Assembly (NCBI RefSeq): GCF_900108585.1
Contig: NZ_UESZ01000001.1
Span: 3,410,001-3,474,000 of the forward strand
DNA from: Branchiibius hedensis
GTDB lineage: Bacteria; Actinomycetota; Actinomycetes; Actinomycetales; Dermatophilaceae
Length of the DNA: 64,000 nt
Reading direction: 5' to 3'
The position numbers and the translations under genes are program-made. This document shows positions 34,164 through 44,436 of the stretch, one piece after another; the stretch's first letter is position 1, and every line of letters begins with the position of its first letter. Below the pieces are notes generated by a model, which had not been told where the DNA came from, made no database searches, and saw only the letters and a program-made list of their open reading frames with translations.

Positions 34164-34451
34164 GTGAGCGCTTATTGGATCAGCACCTACCTCGAAGTCC
34201 TCGACGAGAGCAAGATGGCGGCGTACGCAGCACTCGCCGGCCCCGCTATCACCGCGGCGGGCGGCACGTTCCTCGCCCGAGGTGAGGCGGCTGCCGCCTG
34301 GGAGGCGGGTAAGCCGATGCGATCGGTGGTGATCGAGTTCGACAGTGTGGAGGCAGCCATTGCTGCCCATGACAGCCCCGCCTACCAGGAGGCGCTCGCT
34401 GCTCTCGACGGCGGCGTCGTGCGCGACCTGCGAATCATCCCGGGCGTCTAA
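34164..34451 (+). CDS. DUF1330 domain protein
   Basis: 95 residues from the GTG giving MSAYWIS, preceded by GAGGAT about 8 bases upstream; an ATG six codons earlier is possible. The ferredoxin-like fold (YWISTYLEVLDESKMAAYA, FLARGEA, RSVVIEFDSVEAAIAAHDS) matches DUF1330, related to dimeric alpha-beta-barrel proteins. Function is unknown; some relatives bind small molecules. The ArsR operon ends 4 bp further on, convergent. Confidence 0.88.
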   Translation: MSAYWISTYLEVLDESKMAAYAALAGPAITAAGGTFLARGEAAAAWEAGKPMRSVVIEFDSVEAAIAAHDSPAYQEALAALDGGVVRDLRIIPGV

Positions 34452-34455
34452 AGGG

Positions 34456-34857
34456 TCAGTGACAGGTCGCCTCGAACGGGCACGTGTCGCAATCGAAGGA
34501 GTTCACACACGGGGTCAATGCGTGCTTGAACGCCAACTCGATGAGCCGGTGATACTCCTCCACGGTCTCCAGATTCAGCGTGTAGTGCACCCGCGGGCCG
34601 GCTTCGTCGCGATGCACCCAGCCGGCCCGGTGCAGGATCTTCAGGTGCTTGGTGGCGGTCGGCTGACTGATCCGCAACGCCGCGGCGACCTCGCTGACCG
34701 ACAGCGGTGAGTCCTGGTGCGAGCCGAGGACTTTGATCATCTTCATGCGCGCAGGAAAGCCCAGCGCGGCCTGGAGTTCGCAGCAACGCTCCACCAGTCC
34801 GCGCGACCGGGGCCGGACGGCCAGCACCCGGGGAGCGCTGGCCGGGGTCGATGTCAC
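34456..34857 (-). CDS. ArsR-family repressor with Cys-rich tail
   Basis: 133 residues. Winged helix: RMKMIKVLGSHQDSPLSVSEV and then AAALRISQPTATKHLKILH. The C-terminal tail CVNSFDCDTCPFEATCH carries four cysteines and a histidine, suggesting metal, Fe-S or redox sensing. The GTG start overlaps the stop of the SRPBCC gene upstream, so it is the last gene of a three-gene operon that it probably autoregulates through the palindrome at 36812-36829. Confidence 0.88.
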   Translation of the reverse strand: MTSTPASAPRVLAVRPRSRGLVERCCELQAALGFPARMKMIKVLGSHQDSPLSVSEVAAALRISQPTATKHLKILHRAGWVHRDEAGPRVHYTLNLETVEEYHRLIELAFKHALTPCVNSFDCDTCPFEATCH

Positions 34858-35660
34858 GACACGACTGTAGGCGCGTGTGCCCTGTCCGCGCCGAGCGGAC
34901 GGGGGCGGGCCTCGTTGGAGAACACGCCCATCGACCGGACCGCCGCGTTCACCAAGGACGGCCGCTGCCGTCCCTCGGCGACCTTCTTCACCTTCTCCAG
35001 CATCTTGCGGACCATGAACACTGACGGGCAGCCCAGCAGCACCACGACCAGGGCCGTGGGTACCTTGCCCGCGGGCTCCAGCACGGTGTCGCAACGGTTG
35101 ACGAAGCGCGTCCGGCCGTCGGGCAGTTCCTGGAGCACGAAGTTCCAGGTCCAGGCGAAGTTCTTCAGACCGACCGGCAGCAACGCCATCCCACCCTGGG
35201 CCGTGGGCGGACGGCGGGTGTCGGACAGCGACGTGAAGTAGTGCCCCGGCTCGACGTCCATGACCTGGGAGCCGACGCCGGCCTGGTGATAGAAGAGGAA
35301 GTCGCCCGGCGTGACCTCTTGCCAGTCGTCGACCTGCTCGTAGGTGTTGAAGATGTGGAAGGTGAAGAGGCGCTCCAACCAGGCCAGCGCGTAGAAACCG
35401 CCCTTCCGAGAACCGAGCTGGGCGATCACCGGCCACACGACGTCGATGGGGGCGTCGATGGTGATCTCCTCCTGCAACCGCAGCGGTTTGTCAGCAGGTA
35501 GCAGCAGGTCATCCCCGGGCAACGATTCGTCCAGCTTCTCCTTCGGGCTCCAGGCGCCGCGCCCGTAGGCCCAGAAGTAGCTGAAGATGCCCACGGGGAC
35601 AGCAGCGACGGCTCCGGCCGTCAGTGCCGGATGTTTGGCGAGAGTCTTGATCAGTCCCAT
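34854..35660 (-). CDS. SRPBCC-family (START-like) protein
   Basis: 268 residues with an N-terminal transmembrane helix (LTAGAVAAVPVGIFSYFWAY, about residues 13-32) and a START/Bet v 1-like domain (LRLQEEITIDAPIDVVWPVI to about residue 210), then a second hydrophobic stretch (VPTALVVVLLG, about 215) and a basic tail. SRPBCC folds bind hydrophobic ligands. Between an FAD oxidoreductase and an ArsR repressor, it may handle the oxidoreductase's substrate at the membrane. The SRPBCC family has many functions and none is proven here. Confidence 0.8.
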   Translation of the reverse strand: MGLIKTLAKHPALTAGAVAAVPVGIFSYFWAYGRGAWSPKEKLDESLPGDDLLLPADKPLRLQEEITIDAPIDVVWPVIAQLGSRKGGFYALAWLERLFTFHIFNTYEQVDDWQEVTPGDFLFYHQAGVGSQVMDVEPGHYFTSLSDTRRPPTAQGGMALLPVGLKNFAWTWNFVLQELPDGRTRFVNRCDTVLEPAGKVPTALVVVLLGCPSVFMVRKMLEKVKKVAEGRQRPSLVNAAVRSMGVFSNEARPRPLGADRAHAPTVVS

Positions 35661-35661
35661 G

Positions 35662-36801
35662 TCAGGCCTTCTTCTTGAGAATCTGGTGGGCCGCGTAGAC
35701 CCCGGAGATGGCGGCAGGCTCCAGGCCCAGCCCGTTGTGGTCACCAGCGACGTAGGTGCTGTCGCCGTACTGCTGCTCGACGTATGCACGGCCGGTGACG
35801 TACATCGCCTTGTCCCACGCCTTGCGGCCGATCACCTCGAAGTCGGCGAACAGCGCCGGCAGGTCGATCTTCGGTTCGCGGCTGTAGACCAGGTAGCTGC
35901 CATCGTCCTGCCGGGCGGTGAAGATCACCGGGGACGTCGGCGGGAACAGGTTCATCTCTTCGGTGTCCAGGCCCGGCTTGAGCGTGCCGGAGACGTGCTC
36001 CACGTACAGCTGGCAGGTCTGGCGCAACTCGCCCAGATCCAGGAACTTCGCCGTCACCGCGGCCGGTGTGGCGAAGACGACGTTGCGGGCCTGGAGGGTG
36101 CTGCCGTCGGCCAGGGTGACTGTGTGGACACCGGCGTCGAGTGAGTGCGTCACGACGGTGCCGCGGTGGAAGTGCTCACCCAGGCGGGCGGCCTCGACCA
36201 CTTCATCGAATTCGAACCGGTGGATCGGCACGACCAACCCTTGGCAGACGTTCAAGAAGTCCAGGGCGGTGATCGAGTCCAGGTCAACTCCCGTGCAGGC
36301 GTAGGAGAACTTCGAGACGTAGTCCTCGGCGACCTTCCCCAGGTGGTGTTCGGCGATGAACTCGGCGGCCGGCTGCGCGAACAGTTCGGCGATGTAGGGA
36401 TCGACGGCCATCGCTTCGCGCTGCGACATGAACTCGCAGTTCTTCTTGAACCGGTCGTAGTGCCGGATGAAGCGCGTCATCACCGCAGCGAACACCGCCA
36501 GACCGGGCTGGCGAAGGAACGTGTGGCCGCTCAGGGTCGCGAACGAGTGACCGTTGCCGTCGTGGAACCGACAGGACAACGGATTGATCCAGGTACGGCG
36601 AGTGACCAACTTCTCCGCGTGGTGATAGTTCGCCATCACGAAGTAGGCGCCAAAATTCACCCCCTCCTTCTGGCTGTAGCAGATGCGCCCGCCCAGGTTC
36701 TCGGAGACGAGGGCGTAGTCGGCCCCGCCCTCCTGAAGCGTGTGCGCACAACTCAGGCCGGCGCTACCGGCACCAACGACAACGGCGTCGTGGATCATCA
36801 C
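35662..36801 (-). CDS. FAD-dependent amine-oxidase-like oxidoreductase
   Basis: 379 residues. The N-terminal Rossmann motif is VVVGAGSAGLSCAHTLQEGG with an acidic residue further on (ALVSENLGGR), as in flavin amine oxidases and phytoene-desaturase-like enzymes. The C-terminus SAISG-type motif reads GLEPAAISGVYAAH. It would oxidise an amine or desaturate a lipid-like substrate with FAD. First gene of the operon, with a perfect operator 11 bp before its start. Confidence 0.85.
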   Translation of the reverse strand: MMIHDAVVVGAGSAGLSCAHTLQEGGADYALVSENLGGRICYSQKEGVNFGAYFVMANYHHAEKLVTRRTWINPLSCRFHDGNGHSFATLSGHTFLRQPGLAVFAAVMTRFIRHYDRFKKNCEFMSQREAMAVDPYIAELFAQPAAEFIAEHHLGKVAEDYVSKFSYACTGVDLDSITALDFLNVCQGLVVPIHRFEFDEVVEAARLGEHFHRGTVVTHSLDAGVHTVTLADGSTLQARNVVFATPAAVTAKFLDLGELRQTCQLYVEHVSGTLKPGLDTEEMNLFPPTSPVIFTARQDDGSYLVYSREPKIDLPALFADFEVIGRKAWDKAMYVTGRAYVEQQYGDSTYVAGDHNGLGLEPAAISGVYAAHQILKKKA

Positions 36802-36811
36802 AAACTCCTCG

Positions 36812-36829
36812 TATAGCAGTTCAGCTATA
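36812..36829. promoter_or_regulatory. Predicted ArsR operator
   Basis: A perfect TATAGC-N6-GCTATA palindrome, with arms of 6 bp, sits 11 bp upstream of the first gene's start. This type of 6-N6-6 site is common for ArsR winged-helix dimers and it is the only palindrome nearby. Confidence 0.75.
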
Positions 36830-36905
36830 ACTGACGCTACTCCTCAGCGCCGAGGTTGCACTGCGATTGCACGTGGTGCTGATCACATGCCGGAGCACCG
36901 GCGAA

Positions 36906-37835
36906 CTAGCTGTCTTCGCTGACCACGATCACCAGTTTGCCGGCGACGTGACCTTCCTGGCTGCGGGCGAAAGCCTCTGCCACCTGGTCCAATTCGTAGG
37001 TGCCGGCGATGTCGACGGTTAGTTCGCCGTGTCCGGCGAGATCGGCCAGCCACTGCAACTCGGCCGCGTCCGGGCGCACCCAGATCCAGTGACCGCCGTG
37101 CTGCTCGACCGAGGGGTCAGCGACCGATGCGTGCCGGCCACCGTCGGCCAGGACCGCCAATGTGTCGTCGAGATTCCCGCCGACGAAGTCGGCGACGGCG
37201 CTCACTCCGTCCGGCGCGAGCTCGCGGACTCGGTCAGCCAACCCCTCGCCGTACGTGACGGGGGTGGCTCCAAGGCCGAGCAAGCGGTCGTGGTTGGTGG
37301 TCGACGCGGTGCCGATCACGGTGGCGCCCAGGAGTCGGGCCAGTTGTACGGCGATCCGGCCGACGCCACCCGCCGCGCCGTGGATGAGGAGGGTGTCACC
37401 TTCGCCGACGCGCAGCGCGCGCAACGTCCGCAACGCGGTCAGGCCGGTGAGCGGTAGCGCCCCGGCCACGTTCCACGGCAGGTCCGTGGGTTTGCGCGCG
37501 GCGGCGCGAACGGGGACGGTGACCAACTCAGCGAACGTCCCGCCGTGCACCCAGTCCTTGCGCGCGTACGCCAGGATCTCATCGCCCACCTCGAACTCCG
37601 GGGTGTCCGGGCCGGTGGCGCGCACGACGCCCGCGACGTCCCAGCCGGGCACGATCGGGAAGGTCGCCTCCATCATCGCGTCCAGACCGCCGGACATCAG
37701 CTTCCAGTCGACCGGGTTCACCCCCGCGGTGCGCACCTCGACCAACAGCTCACCCGGCCCGACTTTGGGGTCGGGCAGCTCCCGAGTGGTGAGTACGTCG
37801 AGACGTCCGTATTCGTCGTAAGCAACCGCGCGCAT
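36906..37835 (-). CDS. NADPH-dependent quinone/zinc-type oxidoreductase (MDR family)
   Basis: 309 residues. It starts RAVAYDEYGRLDVL, has VGPGELLVEVRTAGVNPVDWK and FPIVPGWDVAGVV (MDR GroES-like part), and the NADPH motif AAGGVGRIAVQLARLLGA (about residues 148-165). No zinc-ligand Cys cluster is present, so it is a zeta-crystallin-like quinone reductase. It reduces an enone or quinone. Monocistronic. Confidence 0.9.
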   Translation of the reverse strand: MRAVAYDEYGRLDVLTTRELPDPKVGPGELLVEVRTAGVNPVDWKLMSGGLDAMMEATFPIVPGWDVAGVVRATGPDTPEFEVGDEILAYARKDWVHGGTFAELVTVPVRAAARKPTDLPWNVAGALPLTGLTALRTLRALRVGEGDTLLIHGAAGGVGRIAVQLARLLGATVIGTASTTNHDRLLGLGATPVTYGEGLADRVRELAPDGVSAVADFVGGNLDDTLAVLADGGRHASVADPSVEQHGGHWIWVRPDAAELQWLADLAGHGELTVDIAGTYELDQVAEAFARSQEGHVAGKLVIVVSEDS

Positions 37836-37877
37836 GTAGAGGACAAGGCGGCGTGGGCAGCGGCTATTCCGCCGGGC

Positions 37878-39092
37878 TCAGGCCAGGTCGCAAGTCACCG
37901 GCACACACTCGATGGCCGGGGTGGGTTCGCGCTCCAGCCGCCACGAGCACAAGGCCAGTGCGAAGGCCAGCACGGAGAGGCCGACCGATGCGTAGATGGG
38001 CGCGGTCAGGCCCAGTCCCGCGGTGATCACCAGGCCGCCGAGCCACGGGCCCACGGCGTTCCCGACGTTGAAGGCCGTGACGTTGAACGCCGAGGCCATG
38101 GTCGGTGCCTCGGCTGCATGCACGAAGACGCGCGCGTTGATCGCGGAGGCGATCGAGAAGCCGGTGATCCCGAAGAGGACCACCGCCGCCACGACCAGGG
38201 TGCTGTGACTGGCGCTGGCTCGCAGCACCAGCAGGGACACGGCCAGGGCGACCAGGGAGATCAGGACGTTGGCGAGGAGGTTGCGATCGGCGTACCGGCC
38301 GCCCAGGTTCAAGCCGATGAACGAACCGACACCGAAGCCGAGAAGTACTGCGGGGACGACGGATTCGGGCAGGCCGGAGACATCGGTGAGCAGCGGTGCC
38401 AGGTAGGAGAACGTGCAGAACACGGCGGCCTGGAAGGCAGCGATGGTCGCCAGGGCGAGCAGGAGGCGGGGTTTGCGGATGACCCGCAGTTCCCTCTTCG
38501 CGACGGTGGCCAGCGAGTCGGTGGTGTGCTCGCCGGTCTCGGGGACGGCGATGCGGGTGACGATCGTCGCGAGTAGGGCGGCGATGCCGATGCACAAAAA
38601 GGTTGCGCGCCAGCCGAATTGGTTGCCAAGGAAGGTGCCGAGGGGTACGCCGGCGATGTTGGCCAGGGTCATGCCACCCAGCAGGGCCGCCATCCCGCGG
38701 GCGATCTGGTCGCTGCGGACCAGGGTCACGACGGTCACGGCGCTGACCGCCCAGAAGGTGGCGGCGGCGACTGCGGCCAGGACGCGCGAGCCGAGGATCA
38801 CCGGGTAGGAGTGGCTGAACACCGGGATGAGATGGGCGAGACCGAACACGGTGGATGCAGCCAGCAGCGTCACTCGGCGCGGCAGACGCAGGGTCAGCAG
38901 TGTCATGACCGGCGCACCGACGAGCATGCCGATGGCGAAGGCGCTGATCAGGTTGCCGACCGCCGGGATGCTGGTGTGCAGGTCCGCGGCCATCTGGGGG
39001 AGTAGGCCGGCGATCATGAACTCGGAGGTCCCGAGGCAGAAGATCGTCAGGGTCAGTGCGTAGACACCCAGGGGTAGGCGCTCGCGGGTCAT
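37878..39092 (-). CDS. MFS drug exporter, Cmx/CmrA-like
   Basis: 404 residues. The start RLPLGVYALTLTIFCLGTSE and then FMIAGLLPQMAADLHTS match the 12-helix DHA1 family containing chloramphenicol exporters Cmx and CmrA. About 12 helices. It follows the TetR gene with an ATGA overlap, so it is the probable target of that repressor. Actual substrate unknown. Confidence 0.85.
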   Translation of the reverse strand: MTRERLPLGVYALTLTIFCLGTSEFMIAGLLPQMAADLHTSIPAVGNLISAFAIGMLVGAPVMTLLTLRLPRRVTLLAASTVFGLAHLIPVFSHSYPVILGSRVLAAVAAATFWAVSAVTVVTLVRSDQIARGMAALLGGMTLANIAGVPLGTFLGNQFGWRATFLCIGIAALLATIVTRIAVPETGEHTTDSLATVAKRELRVIRKPRLLLALATIAAFQAAVFCTFSYLAPLLTDVSGLPESVVPAVLLGFGVGSFIGLNLGGRYADRNLLANVLISLVALAVSLLVLRASASHSTLVVAAVVLFGITGFSIASAINARVFVHAAEAPTMASAFNVTAFNVGNAVGPWLGGLVITAGLGLTAPIYASVGLSVLAFALALCSWRLEREPTPAIECVPVTCDLA

Positions 39093-39667
39093 GGGATCAA
39101 CCTCATCAGGGTGTCGATGTCAGCTTCGATGTGCTTGCGGGACTTGGTGATTCGGGCCCTGACCTGGAGGCCGTCAAGCGCAGCGTGGATGACGCGGGCG
39201 AGGGCGTGGGCGTCGGTGGGGGCGATCGAGCCGTCATCGATGCCGCGGGTCAGGATCTGCTCGATCGTCCTGTCGAACGCGGTCGCATTGTCGGCCAGCA
39301 CCTTGCCGATCTGCGGGTCCGAGGTACCCAACTCCACACACGCATGGATGCCGAAACACACCCGATGGCTTGGGTCGGCGTACTGGATCCCGATCACCTT
39401 GCGCAAGGTGGCGCGCAAGAGGTCACGGCCACTCTCGGGGCGCTGGAGAGTCCGCTCGCGGTCGGCCACGCGCTCGTCGATGTAGCGCTGCAGGGACGCC
39501 AGGTAGACGTCACGTTTGCCGCCGAAGCTGTTGTAGAGACTGCTGCGGGACAGGTCGGCGCACGCGCACAGGTCGTCGGTCGAGGTCGCGGTGTAGCCGG
39601 TCGTCCAGAACTGATCGACGGTGGCGTCAAGCACGGCGGCGCGGTCGAAGGAGCAGGGGCGGGCCAT
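39089..39667 (-). CDS. TetR-family regulator of the downstream MFS pump
   Basis: 192 residues. HTH: AVLDATVDQFWTTGYTAT with CACADLSRSSLYNSFGGK, residues about 10-47. The C-terminal domain carries a single Cys run (FGIHACVELGTS). Its promoter holds a perfect 22-bp palindrome and it overlaps the MFS gene by four bases, so it controls itself and the pump. Confidence 0.92.
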   Translation of the reverse strand: MARPCSFDRAAVLDATVDQFWTTGYTATSTDDLCACADLSRSSLYNSFGGKRDVYLASLQRYIDERVADRERTLQRPESGRDLLRATLRKVIGIQYADPSHRVCFGIHACVELGTSDPQIGKVLADNATAFDRTIEQILTRGIDDGSIAPTDAHALARVIHAALDGLQVRARITKSRKHIEADIDTLMRLIP

Positions 39668-39685
39668 GTGGCCGACCCTAGACCT

Positions 39686-39707
39686 TTCTGGACAGTACTG
39701 TCCAGAA
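39686..39707. promoter_or_regulatory. Predicted TetR operator, perfect 22-bp palindrome
   Basis: The half TTCTGGACAGT (39686-39696) is followed directly by its exact complement. It lies 19 bp before the TetR start and directly after the stop of the hypothetical gene that follows. Confidence 0.85.
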
Positions 39708-40121
39708 CTACTCGTCCACGGCCAACCGTTGAATGCCGTCGTTCGTGGCGAGATGGATCGACCAGGGCATCAGCGTTTCATCGAAGGTGGCCTTCAGGTG
39801 CGCCGCCCAACGGCGGTCGTTCTTCAGGACCACGCCCTTGCCCGGGCGCGAGAGGAGGAGGGCCACGCAGGTCGGAGAGGTCTGCCGAATAGACTCGCGG
39901 ACGATCATCGCCAGGTTGCGCACCATGCGCTCGTCCGGCTCGACGGGGATGCCGTCGATGGGCAGGATCGTTGGTAAGACGCTGCTGTCCTCGTCGATGA
40001 AGATCAGCCAGAGAGACCGTTTGCTGAAGCCGAACGGTCCCATCAGATTGCGCCAGGTCCTCAGGAGATCGGCGTCGCTGCGAACGAACGTTTCTTCTGG
40101 TCGGGTGAGTGTCATGCGCAT
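39708..40121 (-). CDS. Hypothetical protein
   Basis: 137 residues. It has no membrane helix or signal peptide. The pattern RPEETFVRSDADLLRTWRNL, SLWLIFIDEDSSVLPTILPI and TCVALLLSRPGKGVVLKNDR suggests an alpha/beta fold with a Pro-rich loop. I do not recognise a family. The gene ends at the edge of the TetR operator, and its start is the first of ATG-CGC-ATG. Confidence 0.65.
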   Translation of the reverse strand: MRMTLTRPEETFVRSDADLLRTWRNLMGPFGFSKRSLWLIFIDEDSSVLPTILPIDGIPVEPDERMVRNLAMIVRESIRQTSPTCVALLLSRPGKGVVLKNDRRWAAHLKATFDETLMPWSIHLATNDGIQRLAVDE

Positions 40122-40152
40122 CAGTGTGATCCTTGCGAAGGGTCGAAATCCG

Positions 40153-40200
40153 TTGTCCACAGGTCTGATTCGCTTTCCGCTTGACGGTGGGTTTTCCACA
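40153..40200. promoter_or_regulatory. Two DnaA-box-like sites upstream of the HNH gene
   Basis: TTGTCCACA (40153-40161) matches the actinobacterial DnaA box exactly and TTTTCCACA (40192-40200) differs by one base. They may be coincidental or may bind DnaA. No replication gene is near. Confidence 0.4.
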
Positions 40201-40271
40201 CCTTTCTGCCGTGATCCCCGCTTGTCGGTGGTCTCCCATAGGTTGATTCCACTGGCACTTGAGGGGGTGTG

Positions 40272-42164
40272 ATGGTCGGTCTGGTTGAGGCGATTTCGGC
40301 GCTCGAAGCTGCCGTCATCGCGGTGCCCTCGGATTGGTCAGCTTTTGACGGGGCCGTCGTGCGGGACCTCAACGTGCAGCTTCTCCGCGTCGAATCCCGC
40401 CTGGCCGCAGTGCGATTGGCCGCCGTACGCCGATTGGACGAGTTGGATATCGCCCGCACCGAGGGTGCGACCTCGACAGGTGCCCTGTTGGCTCGCAGTC
40501 ACGGTGGTGACCGGGCCGGGCAGGAGCGCTTCGTGCGGTTGGCCCAATCCTTGACCCGGTCGGGTGCGGCGGAGACCGAGTCGCTCTTGGCCGCCGCGGA
40601 ACTGACCACGGCCCAGGCGGAGGTGATCGCCCGGTCGTTGGTGGCGCTGCCACAGGAGGCGACCGACACCGATCGGCGCCGCGCCGAGAAGGTGATGTTG
40701 GAGGCGGCTGGTCGGCTCCGGTTGCCCGACCTGCGGCGCCGGGGTGAGCGACTGGCCGACACGATGCGCAGTCAGGAGCAGGCCGACGCGGAGTTCGACG
40801 AGCAACTGGAGCGACGGGAGCGCACGGCCCGGGAGCGGGCGTCGTTGAGGCTGTGGGACGACCCGGATGGCGTCGTCTGTCACGGCAGGTTCACCATCCC
40901 GAAGGCGCAAGCGGACATGCTTCGGGCTGTCCTGCAGGGGTTTTCGGCGCCGAGGCGCAAGCACCTGAAGTCATCGACGACGGTGGGTAGCGGCCTGCCA
41001 TTCACTCCCGAGCATCGTGACGGTGTCGCTCTCACGGATCTGCTGTCCCGGATCCCCACCGATCGGCTGCCTCAGCACGGCGGCGCTGCCTCCACGGTCG
41101 CGGTGATGATCGATCTGGAATCGTTGACCGGCGAACTGCGGCGCTCAGGCAGCCTGCTGGGATCCGCAACTCCGCTGTCGGCCAGCCAGATCCGATTGAT
41201 GGCGTGCGGCGCGACCATCCTTCCGGTTGTCCTCGGTGGTTCGTCGGCCCCGTTGGATCTGGGCCGTGGCCAGCGGTTGTTCAGCAAAGCGCAGCGGCTG
41301 GCGTTGGCGGCCCGGGACGGCGGTTGCACGTTCCCCACCTGCGATCGGCCGCCGGGGTGGACCGAGGTGCATCACATCAACGCGTGGGCGCGGGGCGGGC
41401 GTACGGACGTGGATAACGGCGCGTTGGTCTGCCCGGTCCATCACCACCTGATCGACACGCAGGGCTGGGAGTTGCGGGTGCGGGGCGGGCGCGTCGAGTA
41501 CCGCAAACCGGGTGCCAGCGACTGGTTGGTTAATGAGCGATACCGGCCTGGTGATCGGGCGGGCGCGGCTGCGGGAGATCCGTCGGAGGACGGCCGGTTT
41601 GCGTCGGGTAGGACCTCGGCGTGTGCCAAGCGAGGCGAGCGTTCAGTCACGGTGCGGGTGGCCGACGTCTTCGACGTCTTCGACGTCTTCGACGGCGCAG
41701 ACGACCTCACGGGCCGCGCTCCGGCACTCGAGATGGTGCGGGCCGGCTGTTTGAGAGTGGCGGCTGGGTCCGGCGCGGATCGTGGTGGCGGTGCCGGACG
41801 GTGGCGTCCTGCGCGGGGACCGCCGCCTGGACCCCGTCGGTGGGAAGGCCGCGGCTGCGCTAGCGTGCGCCGAGTGATCCTCGAACACGCCCTTCTTCCC
41901 GTCGTGCCCGGTCAGGAGGCGGCCTTTGAGGTGGCCTTCGAACAGGCCCGGCCGTTGATCAGCGGCCAGCCGGGTTTCGTCTCACTGCGACTGGCCCGGA
42001 GCGCCGAAACGCCCTCCCACTACGTGTTGCTCGTGGAGTGGGAGAGCGTTGAGGCGCACACCGAGGGATTTCGCCGGTCACCGGAGTATCTGCAGTGGAA
42101 AGAACTGCTGCACCACTTCTACGACCCGTTCCCGGTGGTCGAGCACTTCACCGACGTGCCCTGA
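40272..42164 (+). CDS. DUF222/HNH endonuclease-like protein, in frame with an ABM domain
   Basis: 630 residues without a stop. The DUF222 part (about residues 20-320) is helical, followed by an HNH nuclease motif (CTFPTCDRPP, EVHHINAWARGG, DNGALVCPVHHHLID, about residues 350-395). Such proteins normally stop near residue 430-500. Here the frame goes through a low-complexity linker with a triple DVF repeat and into a complete antibiotic-biosynthesis-monooxygenase domain (from residue 535). Either a real fusion or loss of a stop between two genes; the ABM part alone is listed separately. Confidence 0.75.
   Translation: MVGLVEAISALEAAVIAVPSDWSAFDGAVVRDLNVQLLRVESRLAAVRLAAVRRLDELDIARTEGATSTGALLARSHGGDRAGQERFVRLAQSLTRSGAAETESLLAAAELTTAQAEVIARSLVALPQEATDTDRRRAEKVMLEAAGRLRLPDLRRRGERLADTMRSQEQADAEFDEQLERRERTARERASLRLWDDPDGVVCHGRFTIPKAQADMLRAVLQGFSAPRRKHLKSSTTVGSGLPFTPEHRDGVALTDLLSRIPTDRLPQHGGAASTVAVMIDLESLTGELRRSGSLLGSATPLSASQIRLMACGATILPVVLGGSSAPLDLGRGQRLFSKAQRLALAARDGGCTFPTCDRPPGWTEVHHINAWARGGRTDVDNGALVCPVHHHLIDTQGWELRVRGGRVEYRKPGASDWLVNERYRPGDRAGAAAGDPSEDGRFASGRTSACAKRGERSVTVRVADVFDVFDVFDGADDLTGRAPALEMVRAGCLRVAAGSGADRGGGAGRWRPARGPPPGPRRWEGRGCASVRRVILEHALLPVVPGQEAAFEVAFEQARPLISGQPGFVSLRLARSAETPSHYVLLVEWESVEAHTEGFRRSPEYLQWKELLHHFYDPFPVVEHFTDVP
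41874..42164 (+). CDS. Antibiotic biosynthesis monooxygenase (ABM) domain protein (possible independent gene)
   Basis: If translated from the internal GTG, 96 residues, the normal length of a stand-alone ABM protein: ILEHALLPVVPGQEAAFEVA, then FVSLRLARSAET and SHYVLLVEWESVEAHTEGF form the dimeric alpha-beta barrel. A TAGCGT -10-like element ends 7 bp before the GTG, suggesting leaderless expression from its own promoter. The function could be a quinone or heme monooxygenase; not determined. It is in frame with the upstream HNH gene. Confidence 0.6.
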   Translation: MILEHALLPVVPGQEAAFEVAFEQARPLISGQPGFVSLRLARSAETPSHYVLLVEWESVEAHTEGFRRSPEYLQWKELLHHFYDPFPVVEHFTDVP

Positions 42165-42167
42165 CGG

Positions 42168-44383
<2,216 letters not shown>

Positions 44384-44384
44384 A

Positions 44385-44436
44385 TAGCTACACTAACGCA
44401 AAGTTGCATTAGTGCAAAATTGCGTTAGTGTAGCTA
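44385..44436. promoter_or_regulatory. Nested palindrome, predicted TetR operator
   Basis: Outer arms of 17 bp (44385-44401 and 44420-44436) are perfectly complementary, and the 18-bp centre contains a second, smaller inverted repeat (TTGCA-TTAG-TGCAA). The TetR start is 2 bp away and the right end overlaps the stop of the MarR gene. Two TetR dimers could bind side by side. Confidence 0.85.

Noticed and set aside
41750-41876. Alternative frame downstream of the HNH gene coding for a protein-like 40-residue stretch
   Set aside because: It reads sensibly with good codon bias but has no supported start and no family; too short to call a gene.
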